This document shows, one piece after another, positions 7,747 to 15,298 of a stretch of DNA of 40,697 bases. The DNA is from Actinomadura sp. HBU206391 (GTDB taxonomy: Bacteria > Actinomycetota > Actinomycetes > Streptosporangiales > Streptosporangiaceae), in contig NZ_JABVEB010000046.1 in assembly GCF_014323665.1 (NCBI RefSeq), positions 1 to 40,697 of the forward strand, in the 5' to 3' direction. Positions within the stretch are counted from its first letter, which is position 1; each line of letters begins with the position of its first letter. Both the position numbers and the translations under genes were made by a program. Below the pieces are notes generated by a model. It was not told where the DNA came from. It searched no databases and saw only the letters and a list, made by a program, of their open reading frames with translations.

Positions 7747-8796
7747 CTAGAGGGACACGCCTACGAGGACGGGCTCGTTGACCAGTTCCACGCCGAACAC
7801 CGCGCGGACGCCGTCACGCACCTCGCGGGCGAGGGCGAGGAGGTCCTCGGTGCGGCCGCCGTCGGGGTTGGTGAGCGCCAGAGTGTGCTTGGTGGAGATC
7901 CGCATCGGCCCGCGCCTGTGGCCCTTGGCGAATCCGGCGCGATCGATCAGCCAGGCTGCGGAGGTCTTCGTGCGGCCTCCGGTCTCGGGGTAACGCGGGA
8001 ACGCGACGTCGGCTCCGAGCCGCTCGGCGACCCGCCGTTCGAGGTCGGCGAGCGCGGCGGGCTCCAGGATCGGGTTGGTGAAGAACGACCCGGCGCTGCG
8101 GGTGTCGGGATCGGCCGGGTCGAGCACCATGCCCTTGCCACGGCGTAGCTCCAGCACGGCCTCGCGTGCGTCCTGTAGCGGCACCCGGCCGCCGACCGAC
8201 GTCCCCAGCCGCGCGGCAAGTTCGGCGTAGCGGACCGGCCGGGACTCCTTGGCGCGATCGAGCGCGAACGTCACGTCCAGGACGACATGGCGGTCAGAGC
8301 CCTTGAACACACTGCCCCGGTAGACGAACCCGCACGCCGCCGGATCCAACGCGGCCGTCTCTCCGGTGGCCCGGTCGTACACCCGTACCTCGGTGATGGT
8401 CTCGCTGACCTCCTGACCGTACGCCCCGACGTTCTGGATCGGGGTCGCGCCGACCCGGCCGGGGATGCCGGACAGGCACTCGACGCCGGCCAGGCCCTCC
8501 TCGACGCAGCGGGCGACGAAGGGCTCCCACTCCTCGCCCGCCTGGACCCGTACCCGGCCTCCGGGCAGTGCCTCGACGCCGCGGGTGGCGACGTGCACGA
8601 CCGTGCCGGCGAAACCTTCGTCGGAGACCACGAGGTTGCTGCCGCCGCCGAAGACCAGCAGCGGCTCGGCCCGCTGGTCGGCCGCGCGGACGGCCGCGAT
8701 GAGCTCGTCCTGCGTGGCCGCCTCGACGAACCGCCGGGCCGGGCCGCCCAGCCGCAAGGTGGTGTAGCCGGCCAGGTTCACCTGTTCAGCGAGCAT
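7747..8796 (-). CDS. murB: UDP-N-acetylenolpyruvoylglucosamine reductase
   Basis: Reduces UDP-GlcNAc-enolpyruvate to UDP-MurNAc with NADPH and FAD, the second committed step of peptidoglycan precursor synthesis. The 349-residue product has the FAD-binding FGGGSNLVVSDEGF, the SGIPGRVGATPIQNVGAYGQE motif, the catalytic serine in TRSAGSFFTNPI, and the C-terminal glutamate region FGVELVNEPVLVG. ATG is at 8796. It precedes the riboswitch-controlled exporter, so read-through from murB may occur, and it sits 24 bases after a MaoC-type gene on the same strand. Confidence 0.95.
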   Translation of the reverse strand: MLAEQVNLAGYTTLRLGGPARRFVEAATQDELIAAVRAADQRAEPLLVFGGGSNLVVSDEGFAGTVVHVATRGVEALPGGRVRVQAGEEWEPFVARCVEEGLAGVECLSGIPGRVGATPIQNVGAYGQEVSETITEVRVYDRATGETAALDPAACGFVYRGSVFKGSDRHVVLDVTFALDRAKESRPVRYAELAARLGTSVGGRVPLQDAREAVLELRRGKGMVLDPADPDTRSAGSFFTNPILEPAALADLERRVAERLGADVAFPRYPETGGRTKTSAAWLIDRAGFAKGHRRGPMRISTKHTLALTNPDGGRTEDLLALAREVRDGVRAVFGVELVNEPVLVGVSL

Positions 8797-8820
8797 GCGG
8801 GGTCATCCACTCCAGCGAGA

Positions 8821-9246
8821 TCAGGCGAGGCGGACGGTGGCCCTGGCCTGGGTGAGCACCTTCTGCTCGGCCGAGCGTGCGGTCAGCGCCACGATGACCC
8901 GGTTGTCGTCGAGCTTCTCCTGGATCTTGCCGCTGACCTCGATCGCGGCGCCCTCTTCGTCGGTCACCACGACCGGCGCGGAGAACCGTACGCCGTAGTC
9001 GACGATCGCGCCGGGGTCGCCGACCCAGTCCGTGACGAACCGTCCGGCCTCGGCCATCGTGAACATCCCGTGCGCGATCACGTCGGGAAGGCCCACGGAC
9101 TTGGCGATCCGCTCGTTCCAGTGGATGGGGTTGAAGTCTCCAGAGGCGCCCGCGTACATCACCAGATTGAGCCGGGACACCGGGTAGGTCTGCGCGGGGA
9201 TCTCGGTGCCGACCTCGACGTCGTCGTAGTTCACCTTGGCGGTCAT
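8821..9246 (-). CDS. MaoC-family hydratase/dehydratase (HadB-like)
   Basis: Hot-dog-fold protein of 141 residues with the hydratase 2 signature: Asp37 and His42 in SGDFNPIHWN (D-x4-H), followed by VIAHGMFTM. Family members hydrate enoyl thioesters or dehydrate 3-hydroxyacyl thioesters. The partner gene 12 bases upstream encodes a related protein without the catalytic His, the same arrangement as mycobacterial hadA–hadB, which also lies between rpmG and trpT–secE–nusG. In mycobacteria these act in FAS-II mycolate synthesis. A mycolate role here is not supported by the sequence; a general fatty-acid or polyketide dehydratase is more likely. Confidence 0.88.
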   Translation of the reverse strand: MTAKVNYDDVEVGTEIPAQTYPVSRLNLVMYAGASGDFNPIHWNERIAKSVGLPDVIAHGMFTMAEAGRFVTDWVGDPGAIVDYGVRFSAPVVVTDEEGAAIEVSGKIQEKLDDNRVIVALTARSAEQKVLTQARATVRLA

Positions 9247-9258
9247 CGGTGGGTCTCC

Positions 9259-9696
9259 TTAGGCCGGGCGCTCGACGATCACGTTGTAGGCGGTGCAGAC
9301 CAGCTCGCCCTCGACGGTCTTGATCTCCGTCTTGACGTCCATCCGCTCGTTGCGGCCGGCCGCCCGGATGTCGGTGATGGTCGCCTCGCAGACGAGGACG
9401 TCCCCGGCGTGGACCGGACGCGTGTAGGAGAAGCTCTGCTGGCCGTGTACGACCATGGCGTAGTTCAACCCGAGTTCGGGATCGGCCAGCGCCGGCGAGC
9501 CGAGGGAGATCACGATGGGGAACGTCGGCGGGGCGAGGACGTCGGGGTGCCCCTCGGCCTTGGCGGCGTCGATGTCCCGGTAGATCGGGTTCGGGTCGCC
9601 GATGGCGTCCGCGAACTCCCGGATCTTCACCCGGCTGACCTCGTACGGCTCGCTGGGCGGAAACGTCCGCCCGATGAAATCACGGTTGAGTGCCAT
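9259..9696 (-). CDS. MaoC-like N-terminal-domain protein (HadA-like partner)
   Basis: A 145-residue hot-dog protein of the FAS1/MaoC N-terminal dehydratase type. The segment FADAIGDPNPIYRD aligns with the hydratase motif but has Tyr39 where the catalytic His would be, so this is probably the structural or acyl-binding subunit of a heterodimer with the next gene. ATG at 9696 is preceded by GGAGGG; the frame is open upstream, but those codons do not look like the family. It lies 104 bases after rpmG on the same strand, and the 12-base gap to the catalytic partner indicates an operon. Confidence 0.85.
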   Translation of the reverse strand: MALNRDFIGRTFPPSEPYEVSRVKIREFADAIGDPNPIYRDIDAAKAEGHPDVLAPPTFPIVISLGSPALADPELGLNYAMVVHGQQSFSYTRPVHAGDVLVCEATITDIRAAGRNERMDVKTEIKTVEGELVCTAYNVIVERPA

Positions 9697-9800
9697 GCAT
9701 TCCGTCCCTCCGGTGCTTCTGGGCGCGACCGTAACAGAACGACGTTCAGCCCGTCCCCGCGGGTCTGCGCGAGTACGGGCTGGATGCGTCAAAGCAAGCT

Positions 9801-9965
9801 TTAGCGGGTTTCCCGGTGGGCTCGGTGCGTCCGGCAGTTGGGGCAGTACTTCTTGAGCTCCAAGCGGTCCGGGTCGTTGCGCCGGTTCTTCCGCGTGATG
9901 TAGTTGCGGTGCTTGCACTCCTGGCAGGCCAGCGTGATCTTCGGCCGTACGTCAGTGGCAGCCAC
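9801..9965 (-). CDS. rpmG: 50S ribosomal protein L33
   Basis: The 54-residue product begins (GTG)[16 protein letters not shown] and continues [13 protein letters not shown], with CPNC near the end ([11 protein letters not shown]). The two CxxC pairs make it a zinc-binding (C+) L33. The GTG start at 9965 is preceded by AGAAAGG. A second frame over the same bases is a shadow. It lies about 70 bases after tRNA-Met on the same strand, an order also found in other actinomycetes. Under zinc limitation C+ forms are often replaced by a C- paralog, but no such gene or Zur site is visible here. Confidence 0.95.
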   Translation of the reverse strand: MAATDVRPKITLACQECKHRNYITRKNRRNDPDRLELKKYCPNCRTHRAHRETR

Positions 9966-10035
9966 GATGGAGTGCCTTTCTGGGCGAGGGACATGGACGA
10001 CCTTGCCGGTCCACCGGGGTGGAACGACGAGGTGG

Positions 10036-10109
10036 TAGCGGAGGCCGGACTTGAACCGGCGACACAGCGATTATGAGCCGCTTGCTCTGCCTGACTGAGC
10101 TACTCCGCC
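10036..10109 (-). tRNA. tRNA-Met (CAT anticodon), elongator type
   Basis: A full cloverleaf on the minus strand: acceptor GGCGGAG pairs with CTCCGCT (one G·U at the end), D arm AGCTCAGTCAGGCAGAGC, anticodon loop CTCATAA (CAT) and T arm GCCGGTTCAAGTCCGGC. CCA is encoded directly after the discriminator A (10035–10033). It lacks the initiator-type mismatch at position 1–72 and the three G-C pairs typical of initiator tRNA, so it is called elongator. Confidence 0.93.
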
Positions 10110-10349
10110 TTGGCATCCTCCCCGGCGTGCCGGAGATTCCCGGCTTGCGCCGGCTGGTTCGCGGTTCACAGCCTCGGCAGCGCCTAGAAGGCTCCCCACG
10201 CTGCCACCCCATGCCATGGGGCGGTCACGCGATCGACGGCGATTGCCATCGACAGGCAAGAATACCTCACCTCGAAGGTGCCCTGGCCGACGCCTCGGTC
10301 CTGAGGGGCCTGTGTGGTCACGGATACGATGCCGTGGGCGGCGTTCTCG

Positions 10350-10808
10350 CTAGCGGCCTCTCCCCTGCGCCGGTTCGCCCGCCTTGCGGAGAGCTCCCTC
10401 GATCCATTGACGAAGGCCGGGTTCCGCCGCGGCGCCCGACTCGCGCGCAATGACTTCTCCGCGATGGGTGACCATGAGGGTGGGGACGGCCTGGACGTCG
10501 AACCGCTGCGCCAGCCGGGGGGCCAGATCGACGTTGATCTTGACGAGTTTCACCCGGCCGCCGAATTCCTTCGCCAGGCGCTCCAGCATTGGAGTCACCA
10601 TGCGGCAGGGCCCGCACCAGGGGGCCCAGAAGTCGATCAGCACGGGAATCGTGGCCTTCTCGACGACCTCACCGAAGGTCTCGTCTCCGGCCTCGGCGAT
10701 CCACGGGAGTGGGTGGTGGCAATCGCCGCATTGCGGGACGCCGTCGGCGATCGCGGGAACCCGGTTCTTCCGGCCGCAGTCGCCGCATTGCACTACCTGC
10801 GCTGCCAT
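10350..10808 (-). CDS. trxC: Thioredoxin with N-terminal zinc ribbon (TrxC/thioredoxin 2 type)
   Basis: Cytoplasmic disulfide reductase of 152 residues. Two CxxC pairs (Cys8/Cys11 and Cys27/Cys30) form the zinc ribbon of thioredoxin 2. The thioredoxin fold follows with the active site WCGPC (Cys65, Cys68) and the cis-proline loop QAVPTLMV (Pro109). ATG at 10808 has GAGGTGG upstream; the frame extends to 10850 without family similarity. It stands alone, 240 bases upstream of tRNA-Met on the same strand. Zinc-ribbon thioredoxins are tied to oxidative stress in other bacteria, but no regulator site is evident here. Confidence 0.93.
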   Translation of the reverse strand: MAAQVVQCGDCGRKNRVPAIADGVPQCGDCHHPLPWIAEAGDETFGEVVEKATIPVLIDFWAPWCGPCRMVTPMLERLAKEFGGRVKLVKINVDLAPRLAQRFDVQAVPTLMVTHRGEVIARESGAAAEPGLRQWIEGALRKAGEPAQGRGR

Positions 10809-11139
10809 GGCGCCACCTCGGATCACGCCCTGCCCGCCCCGATCGATCACGATGTGCCGAACGGCTGCCGCATACCCGCGGGTGTGTTGCGGTCTTCACT
10901 CAACGATGCGCTGGATCAGACTCGGTGTCAAAGGCCTGACCTGCGGGATCTCCGGGAGAGGGTCCGGAGCCCGCGGGCGGTGTCAGCGGGGCCGACCCGC
11001 GGGCTTCCGGACCTGTTACCTCTCCGCGTCGCCTGTGTGGTGGCGACATCAGGTGGTACGCACGGCGTCGGAAAAAGGTTCAGGCGGGTTCGACCGAGTT
11101 CGTCGGGATCCCGCCGGGGGCCTGTCGGCCCAATACGAA
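10809..11139. other. Intergenic stretch with no recognisable gene
   Basis: About 330 bases between the thioredoxin start and the hairpin that follows tRNA-Thr. The frames open here show neither family similarity nor a convincing ribosome binding site. It should contain the thioredoxin promoter, but I cannot pick out clear -35 and -10 elements. Confidence 0.5.
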
Positions 11140-11171
11140 GAGGCCGTCACCCCCGCCGGGGGAACGGCCTC
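11140..11171 (-). terminator. Terminator downstream of tRNA-Thr
   Basis: GAGGCCGT (11140–11147) pairs with ACGGCCTC (11164–11171), with an inner CCCCC/GGGGG stem. On the minus strand it follows the 3' end of tRNA-Thr by 9 bases, the normal place for a tRNA terminator. Confidence 0.75.
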
Positions 11172-11183
11172 TGACTCTGCTGG

Positions 11184-11256
11184 AGCCCCTTTACGGAATC
11201 GAACCGTAGACCTTCTCCTTACCATGGAGACGCTCTGCCGACTGAGCTAAAGGGGC
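11184..11256 (-). tRNA. tRNA-Thr (GGT anticodon)
   Basis: A full cloverleaf on the minus strand: acceptor GCCCCTT/AAGGGGC, D arm AGCTCAGTCGGCAGAGC, anticodon stem TCTCC/GGAGA around loop ATGGTAA (anticodon GGT), and T arm with GGTTCGATTCC. CCA is encoded (11183–11181). A strong terminator hairpin follows. Confidence 0.95.
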
Positions 11257-11429
11257 TTGCGACGTGCGCGCGAGGCAACCATACACGGAGCCCGGGCCCG
11301 GCGCGAAATCGAATACGGCCGGGCCGAACCGGCCCCTCCGCCGGCGGCCGGGACGGCCGATCCGCGCGAGGTCCTCGATCATGTAGGGGTAACGAATCGG
11401 TAAACCCATCGCGGCCGCGGAACGTCATC

Positions 11430-11453
11430 CTTTGTAACTTTCCACTCACAAAG
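11430..11453 (+). promoter_or_regulatory. Leader palindrome overlapping the ribosome binding site of the FG-GAP gene
   Basis: CTTTGT (11430–11435) and ACAAAG (11448–11453) form a perfect inverted repeat around 12 bases, and its right arm runs into the Shine-Dalgarno stretch AAAGGGGGA. The same motif precedes the second copy at 13050. It could be a repressor operator or a leader hairpin that masks the ribosome binding site. Further upstream both copies also share CGGTAAACC. Confidence 0.5.
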
Positions 11454-11463
11454 GGGGACCTGC

Positions 11464-12876
11464 ATGAGAATGCGTTCCGCAGCCGTCATGGGCACGGTGA
11501 CCGCCCTCGCCCTCGGGCTGACCGCACCGCATGTCTCCGCGGCCGCAGCTCCGGCCGCGCCCGGGGACTTCAACGGCGACGGCCGCCGCGACATCGCCAC
11601 CGGTAGCCCGAACGGCATGGTCGGTTCGGTCCAGGCCGGGTTCGTGACCATCGTCTACGGCGGCACGTCCGGGCCTGACACCGCGCGGCGCCAGGTGATC
11701 AGCCAGAGCAGTGCGGGCGTCCCCGGCGACTCGGAGGACTCGGATCGTTTCGGTACGGCTCTGGCGTCGGCCGACTTCGACCGGGACGGCTACGCCGATC
11801 TCGCCATCGGCGCTCCGGGCGAGGACGGCTTCGGTGACCCGCTCGCCGGCGGCCGGGTCACCCTCGTCTACGGGGGCCCGAGCGGGCTGTCCAGCCGGGC
11901 CGTGTCCTTCGCCGAGGACCTCGGCGGCGGTATCGGGGTGACGCTCGCGACCGCGGACGTCGACCACAGCGGCACACCCGACCTGGCGGTCGGCGACTAC
12001 GCGGGCTTCACGATCTACCGCGGGCTGTCCACAGGCTCGCTGACCGGCACGAGGACCCACGTCGGATTCGGCGAGAGCGAGAACGTCCACGTCCAGCTGG
12101 CCGCGGCCGATTTCACCGGCGACGGCTACGGCGACGTCGCGTTCTCGGTCTTTTCGGTGCCCATCGGCGGTGGTGACGACTACTTCACGCGCCTCAACGC
12201 CTACAAGGGGACGGCCACGGGTCTGAGCTCCACACCGTTCTGGTCCGACGGCAACGCGACCGTGCGAGGCGCCCTCGCCGCCGGGGACGTCGACGACGAC
12301 GCCAGAGTCGATCTGTTCGTCGGCGACTCCTACGGCTCGGACGGCACCGGCGAGGTGCGGACCTACCTGGCGACCGGGACCGGGTTCGAAAGAGCGCAGG
12401 TGATCACCCAGGACTCGACGGACATCCCCGGCACGGGCGAGCAGGGTGACGCGTTCGGCGCGTCCCTCGGCGCCGGCGACGTCAACGGCGACTACAAGGA
12501 CGATGTCGTCATCGGAGCCCCCGGCGAGGACGTCGGCACCGTCAGCAACGCCGGGGCGGTGACCGTCCTCTACGGCGCGTCCCACGGTCTCGCCTTCGAG
12601 GGCTCCCAGATGCTCGGCCAGGACAGCGCCGAGATGCCGGGGAGCGCGGAGGCGGGCGACCGGTTCGGGCAGGCGGCGTCCCTGGCCGACGTCAACGGCG
12701 ACGGGAAGGCGGACCTCATCGCGGGCTCACCCGGTGAGAACACCGACGAGGGCGCCATCTGGATCGTGCGCGGCTCCTCCACCGGCCTGACGACGGCGGG
12801 AGTCCTGGCGTTCAACTCCGGAACCCTGGGCGTAAGCGGCCGACGGGCACAGCTCGGCGGTGTCCTGCTTCCCTGA
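11464..12876 (+). CDS. Secreted FG-GAP/integrin-alpha-type repeat protein
   Basis: The 470-residue product has a Sec signal peptide (about 1–26, cleavage near VSA-AAA) followed only by seven-bladed beta-propeller-type FG-GAP repeats. The blades carry Ca2+-binding loops of the type DxNxDGxxD (DFNGDGRRD at 35, DFDRDGYADL, DVNGDYKDD, DVNGDGKADL) and the flanking IGAPGEDG and VTLVYGG signatures. There is no membrane anchor, sortase signal or catalytic domain, so it is probably a free extracellular binding or adhesion protein. ATG is preceded by AAAGGGGGA. It ends with FNSGTLGV and GGVLLP, the same ending as the damaged downstream copy, and is followed by a long terminator hairpin. Confidence 0.88.
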   Translation: MRMRSAAVMGTVTALALGLTAPHVSAAAAPAAPGDFNGDGRRDIATGSPNGMVGSVQAGFVTIVYGGTSGPDTARRQVISQSSAGVPGDSEDSDRFGTALASADFDRDGYADLAIGAPGEDGFGDPLAGGRVTLVYGGPSGLSSRAVSFAEDLGGGIGVTLATADVDHSGTPDLAVGDYAGFTIYRGLSTGSLTGTRTHVGFGESENVHVQLAAADFTGDGYGDVAFSVFSVPIGGGDDYFTRLNAYKGTATGLSSTPFWSDGNATVRGALAAGDVDDDARVDLFVGDSYGSDGTGEVRTYLATGTGFERAQVITQDSTDIPGTGEQGDAFGASLGAGDVNGDYKDDVVIGAPGEDVGTVSNAGAVTVLYGASHGLAFEGSQMLGQDSAEMPGSAEAGDRFGQAASLADVNGDGKADLIAGSPGENTDEGAIWIVRGSSTGLTTAGVLAFNSGTLGVSGRRAQLGGVLLP

Positions 12877-12900
12877 AAAGCAGAGCACCGTCCCTGAGAA

Positions 12901-12958
12901 GGCGGGCACGGGGGCGTCTCACTCCTCCAGTGACCATCGAGACGCTCCCGTGCCCGCC
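12901..12958 (+). terminator. Long terminator hairpin after the first FG-GAP gene
   Basis: A 20-base arm at 12901–12920 (beginning GGCGGGCACGGG) pairs with 12939–12958 (ending CCCGTGCCCGCC) with a single G·U, over an 18-base loop. It begins 24 bases after the stop codon. A related hairpin follows the second copy. Confidence 0.75.
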
Positions 12959-13049
12959 GTTCAGCGCTCATGCGACCGTCCACATGCGGACATCGGAGCA
13001 TCACGGGTGATAAACCGGTAAACCAGCCTTATCAGCAATACGTCTCCCA

Positions 13050-13070
13050 TTTGTAACTTTGCATAACAAA
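13050..13070 (+). promoter_or_regulatory. Leader palindrome of the second FG-GAP copy
   Basis: TTTGT (13050–13054) and ACAAA (13066–13070) flank 11 bases, and the right arm again merges with the Shine-Dalgarno sequence (AAAGGAGGG). The core TTTGTAACTTT is identical to copy 1. CGGTAAACC also occurs upstream, with 24–25 bases between it and TTTGTAAC in both copies. The leader was therefore duplicated and kept even though the gene is broken. Confidence 0.45.
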
Positions 13071-13080
13071 GGAGGGCAAC

Positions 13081-13769
13081 ATGGGAGTTCGTTCCGCGGC
13101 CGTCCTGGGAACGGTGGCCGCCCAGATTGGTCCGACGACGACGTCACGGTGAGAGGAAGCCTCGCCGCCGGGGACGTCAACGGCGACGGCAGGGCCGACC
13201 TGGTCGCAGGCGACGCGTACGGCCCCGACGGCGGCGGGGAGGTCCGGATCTTCCACGGGACCGGCAGCGAGGCCATGTTCACCGCGGCGCAGGTCATCAA
13301 CCAGGATTCGCCGGACATCCCCGATGCGAGCGAGTCGGGTGATCAGTTCGGCGCGAGCGTCGGCGTGGGCGACACCGATCGTGACGGACACGCCGAGGTG
13401 GTCGTCGGCGCGCCCGGCGAGAACGTCGGCACTGAGAGCGACACCGGAGCGGTGACCGTGCTCTACGGCACCACGACCGGTGTCACCGCCGAGCGCGCGC
13501 AGATGTTCGGCCAGGACAGCACAGGGATGCCGGGGACCTCGGAGATGAACGACCGATTCGGGCAGAAGGCGTCCCTGGCCGACGTCACCGGCGACGGCAT
13601 GGCGGACCTGCTGGCGGGCGCATCCGGCGAGAACGCCGATGACGGCGCCGTCTGGGTCCTGCGCGGTGGTGCCGACGGCCTGACGGCCGACGGTGTCCTG
13701 GCCTTCAACGCCGGAACCCTCGGCGTCGGCAACCGGCGGGCGGAGCTCGGCGGGGTCCTGCTGCCCTGA
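13081..13769 (+). pseudogene. Second FG-GAP gene, internally deleted and out of frame
   Basis: The start matches copy 1: ATG at 13081 after AAAGGAGGG, then G-VRSAAVLGTV as in the first signal peptide (RMRSAAVMGTV). After about 14 codons the sequence jumps to the part matching residue ~260 of copy 1 (FWSDGNATVRG there, WSDDDVTVRG here). It is then in a different frame; translation from the ATG stops at a TGA about 24 codons in. The rest is a well-preserved C-terminal half (DVNGDGRADL, IGAPGE-type VGAPGENVG, DRFGQKASLADV, NAGTLGV, GGVLLP). About 730 bases appear deleted. A 236-residue frame from 13059 spans the body but lacks a signal peptide and ribosome binding site. Confidence 0.75.
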
Positions 13770-13771
13770 TG

Positions 13772-13826
13772 AGCCGGGCGCGGGCGCGTCTCGCCCCAGA
13801 GCCCCCGAGACACTCCCGTGCCCGCC
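13772..13826 (+). terminator. Terminator-like hairpin after the second FG-GAP copy
   Basis: Sequence around 13772–13792 (GCCGGGCGCGGGCGCGTCTC) pairs imperfectly with GAGACACTCCCGTGCCCGCC at 13807–13826. It is clearly related to the hairpin at 12901–12958 but has more mismatches. It lies just before the convergent phosphatase gene. Confidence 0.55.
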
Positions 13827-13849
13827 GAGACGCCCCGTGTGCCCGCCTC

Positions 13850-14611
13850 TCAGCGCTCGAAGGTCACCAGGGCCGCGGTCGCGTCGTCGTACGGCTTGCC
13901 CCGCCTCAAGTCCCGCCCCGCCTCGATCGCCGCCTGTTCGGCGGCCCGCGTACGCCTGATCAACTCGACCGGCCCGGCACCGTCGAGCTCGTCGAGCAGG
14001 CCATGCCAGTCCAGCAGCCCGAACAACTCGACGAGGCGGGACGCCCCGTCGCTGAACAGCCCGGCGCGCCGCACGCTCGTCACGGGCAGCGCGCCCGTGA
14101 TCGCCTCGTACGCGGCCTCCGGACAGGCGCCGGCGACCCAGAAGCCGTCCGGGTCGTTGCGCGCCGCCCGTACGGCCTCGACGGTGTAGCCGGGCAGCCG
14201 GGCGACCCGGTCGTCGATGATGACCTCGATCCGCCCGTTCACGTCGAGCACCAGCGGAGAGTCGGCGAGGACCAGCCAGTCGAGCTCGTCCCCTCTGCGC
14301 CGCAGCATCGTGAGGGTCGCCGACGGGCTGTCGGGATTGGTCAGATCACAGCTGCCGGCGTGGGCCTCGCAGGTCGTCTTGATCGCGGCGGCGAGCAGTT
14401 CCCGCAGGTCGGCCTCCGGCTCCGTCGTGAGCCGCACGGCGAGGGCGCCCGCGAGGTTGCGGACCAGCCAGACCACCGAGTGCACGCAGCCGGTGTCGAG
14501 CCCGGGCACGGCGGTCGCGCCGTCGACCACCACCACCCAGTCCGGCCCGGCGACGACATGGTCCTCGTTCGGTAGCCCGGGCGCCGCGCGGGTCGCGTAC
14601 GTGATCTGCAC
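13850..14611 (-). CDS. PP2C-family protein serine/threonine phosphatase-like protein
   Basis: The 253-residue protein shows the metal-binding plan of PP2C/SpoIIE-like phosphatases: NEDHVV near residue 15 and VVVVDGAT at about 27–34 (first Asp pair), the central strand LDWLVLADSPLVL, GLFSDGASRLV, and PYDDATAALVTFE at the C-terminus. These place the usual aspartates for two Mn2+/Mg2+ ions. It is soluble, with no membrane or sensor domain. The start is GTG at 14611, preceded by AGGATGG. Targets are unknown and no kinase is adjacent. The gene converges on the FG-GAP remnant and may share its terminator. Confidence 0.85.
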   Translation of the reverse strand: MQITYATRAAPGLPNEDHVVAGPDWVVVVDGATAVPGLDTGCVHSVVWLVRNLAGALAVRLTTEPEADLRELLAAAIKTTCEAHAGSCDLTNPDSPSATLTMLRRRGDELDWLVLADSPLVLDVNGRIEVIIDDRVARLPGYTVEAVRAARNDPDGFWVAGACPEAAYEAITGALPVTSVRRAGLFSDGASRLVELFGLLDWHGLLDELDGAGPVELIRRTRAAEQAAIEAGRDLRRGKPYDDATAALVTFER

Positions 14612-14704
14612 GAACCCATCCTGCTGGTCGCCCGCGGGATACCCGGCATCGGGTCGGCCGGGACCCGTGACGGGTCGCCCGCAGCCGGGCGCGCTCGAGG
14701 GAGT

Positions 14705-15289
14705 TCACGCCAGCGCGGCGCTCGCCGCACACCACAGCCTGGCCTGTTCTCGCATATCCGGGTCCGAGATGTGGCCGGCGATGCCGCATAGCCCGCCGGC
14801 GGCTCGCCGCACACCCGTCAGCCATTCGATCCTTCTCAGCAGTGCCGGATCGGCGCGTAGTTTGGCGAGGCCGCCGTTCTTGGCCGTCGCCATGACTTCT
14901 CGGTACTCCGCCAGTACAGATTCCCGGGAAACGCCCACATCCTCCAGGAATTCCGCAAAAACCCTTTCCGGATCTCGCACCCGGTCGCCCGCGGACGCCC
15001 CGTCATAATGGACCATCATCTGAACGACGAGTATCTTGCGCCAGAGCGTCTCCGGTAGCCCGATCCCGCCGGTCTGGCGGGCCTTGTCCAGCGCGTCCAG
15101 GTAGACCTCCGCCCAGTCTCTCGCGGACTCGTCGCCCTGCTCGATGGCCAGGAGACCGCCGTTGCAGGTGGCGAAGACCGCGAGCCACCAGTTGAGTTCT
15201 CCGGTCGGGAGGGTCTCGCGCGCCAGCAGTTCGGCGATGTCGTGCGGAGCAGGACTCGCGGGGATCTCTGGGACGCCTGACTGGTTCAC
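14705..15289 (-). CDS. Unknown protein, probable immunity partner of the upstream Hint toxin
   Basis: I do not recognise the family. The 194-residue product is soluble and mostly alpha-helical, with WWLAVFATCNGGLLAIEQGD near residue 35 and a C-terminal part containing GIAGHISDP. The GTG start at 15289 (AGGAAAGG upstream) is 9 bases after the stop of the polymorphic-toxin gene, so the two are translated from one message. In polymorphic toxin systems the gene in exactly this position is the cytoplasmic immunity protein, hence the inference. No SUFU, SMI1 or other named immunity fold can be recognised. It is cytoplasmic, which would suit a toxin acting inside the cell. Confidence 0.65.
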   Translation of the reverse strand: MNQSGVPEIPASPAPHDIAELLARETLPTGELNWWLAVFATCNGGLLAIEQGDESARDWAEVYLDALDKARQTGGIGLPETLWRKILVVQMMVHYDGASAGDRVRDPERVFAEFLEDVGVSRESVLAEYREVMATAKNGGLAKLRADPALLRRIEWLTGVRRAAGGLCGIAGHISDPDMREQARLWCAASAALA

Positions 15290-15298
15290 GGGCCTTTC

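Noticed and set aside
8287..9804. Plus-strand open frame of 505 codons
   Set aside because: It is antisense to murB and both MaoC genes and shows no family signature.
10110..10349. Search for a riboswitch or T-box upstream of tRNA-Met
   Set aside because: No recognised conserved core; only unstructured GC-rich sequence was seen.
13059..13769. 236-codon frame as an intact short FG-GAP protein
   Set aside because: Its beginning lies upstream of the ribosome binding site and gives no signal peptide, whereas the ATG matched to copy 1 is in another frame. The pseudogene reading explains all features.
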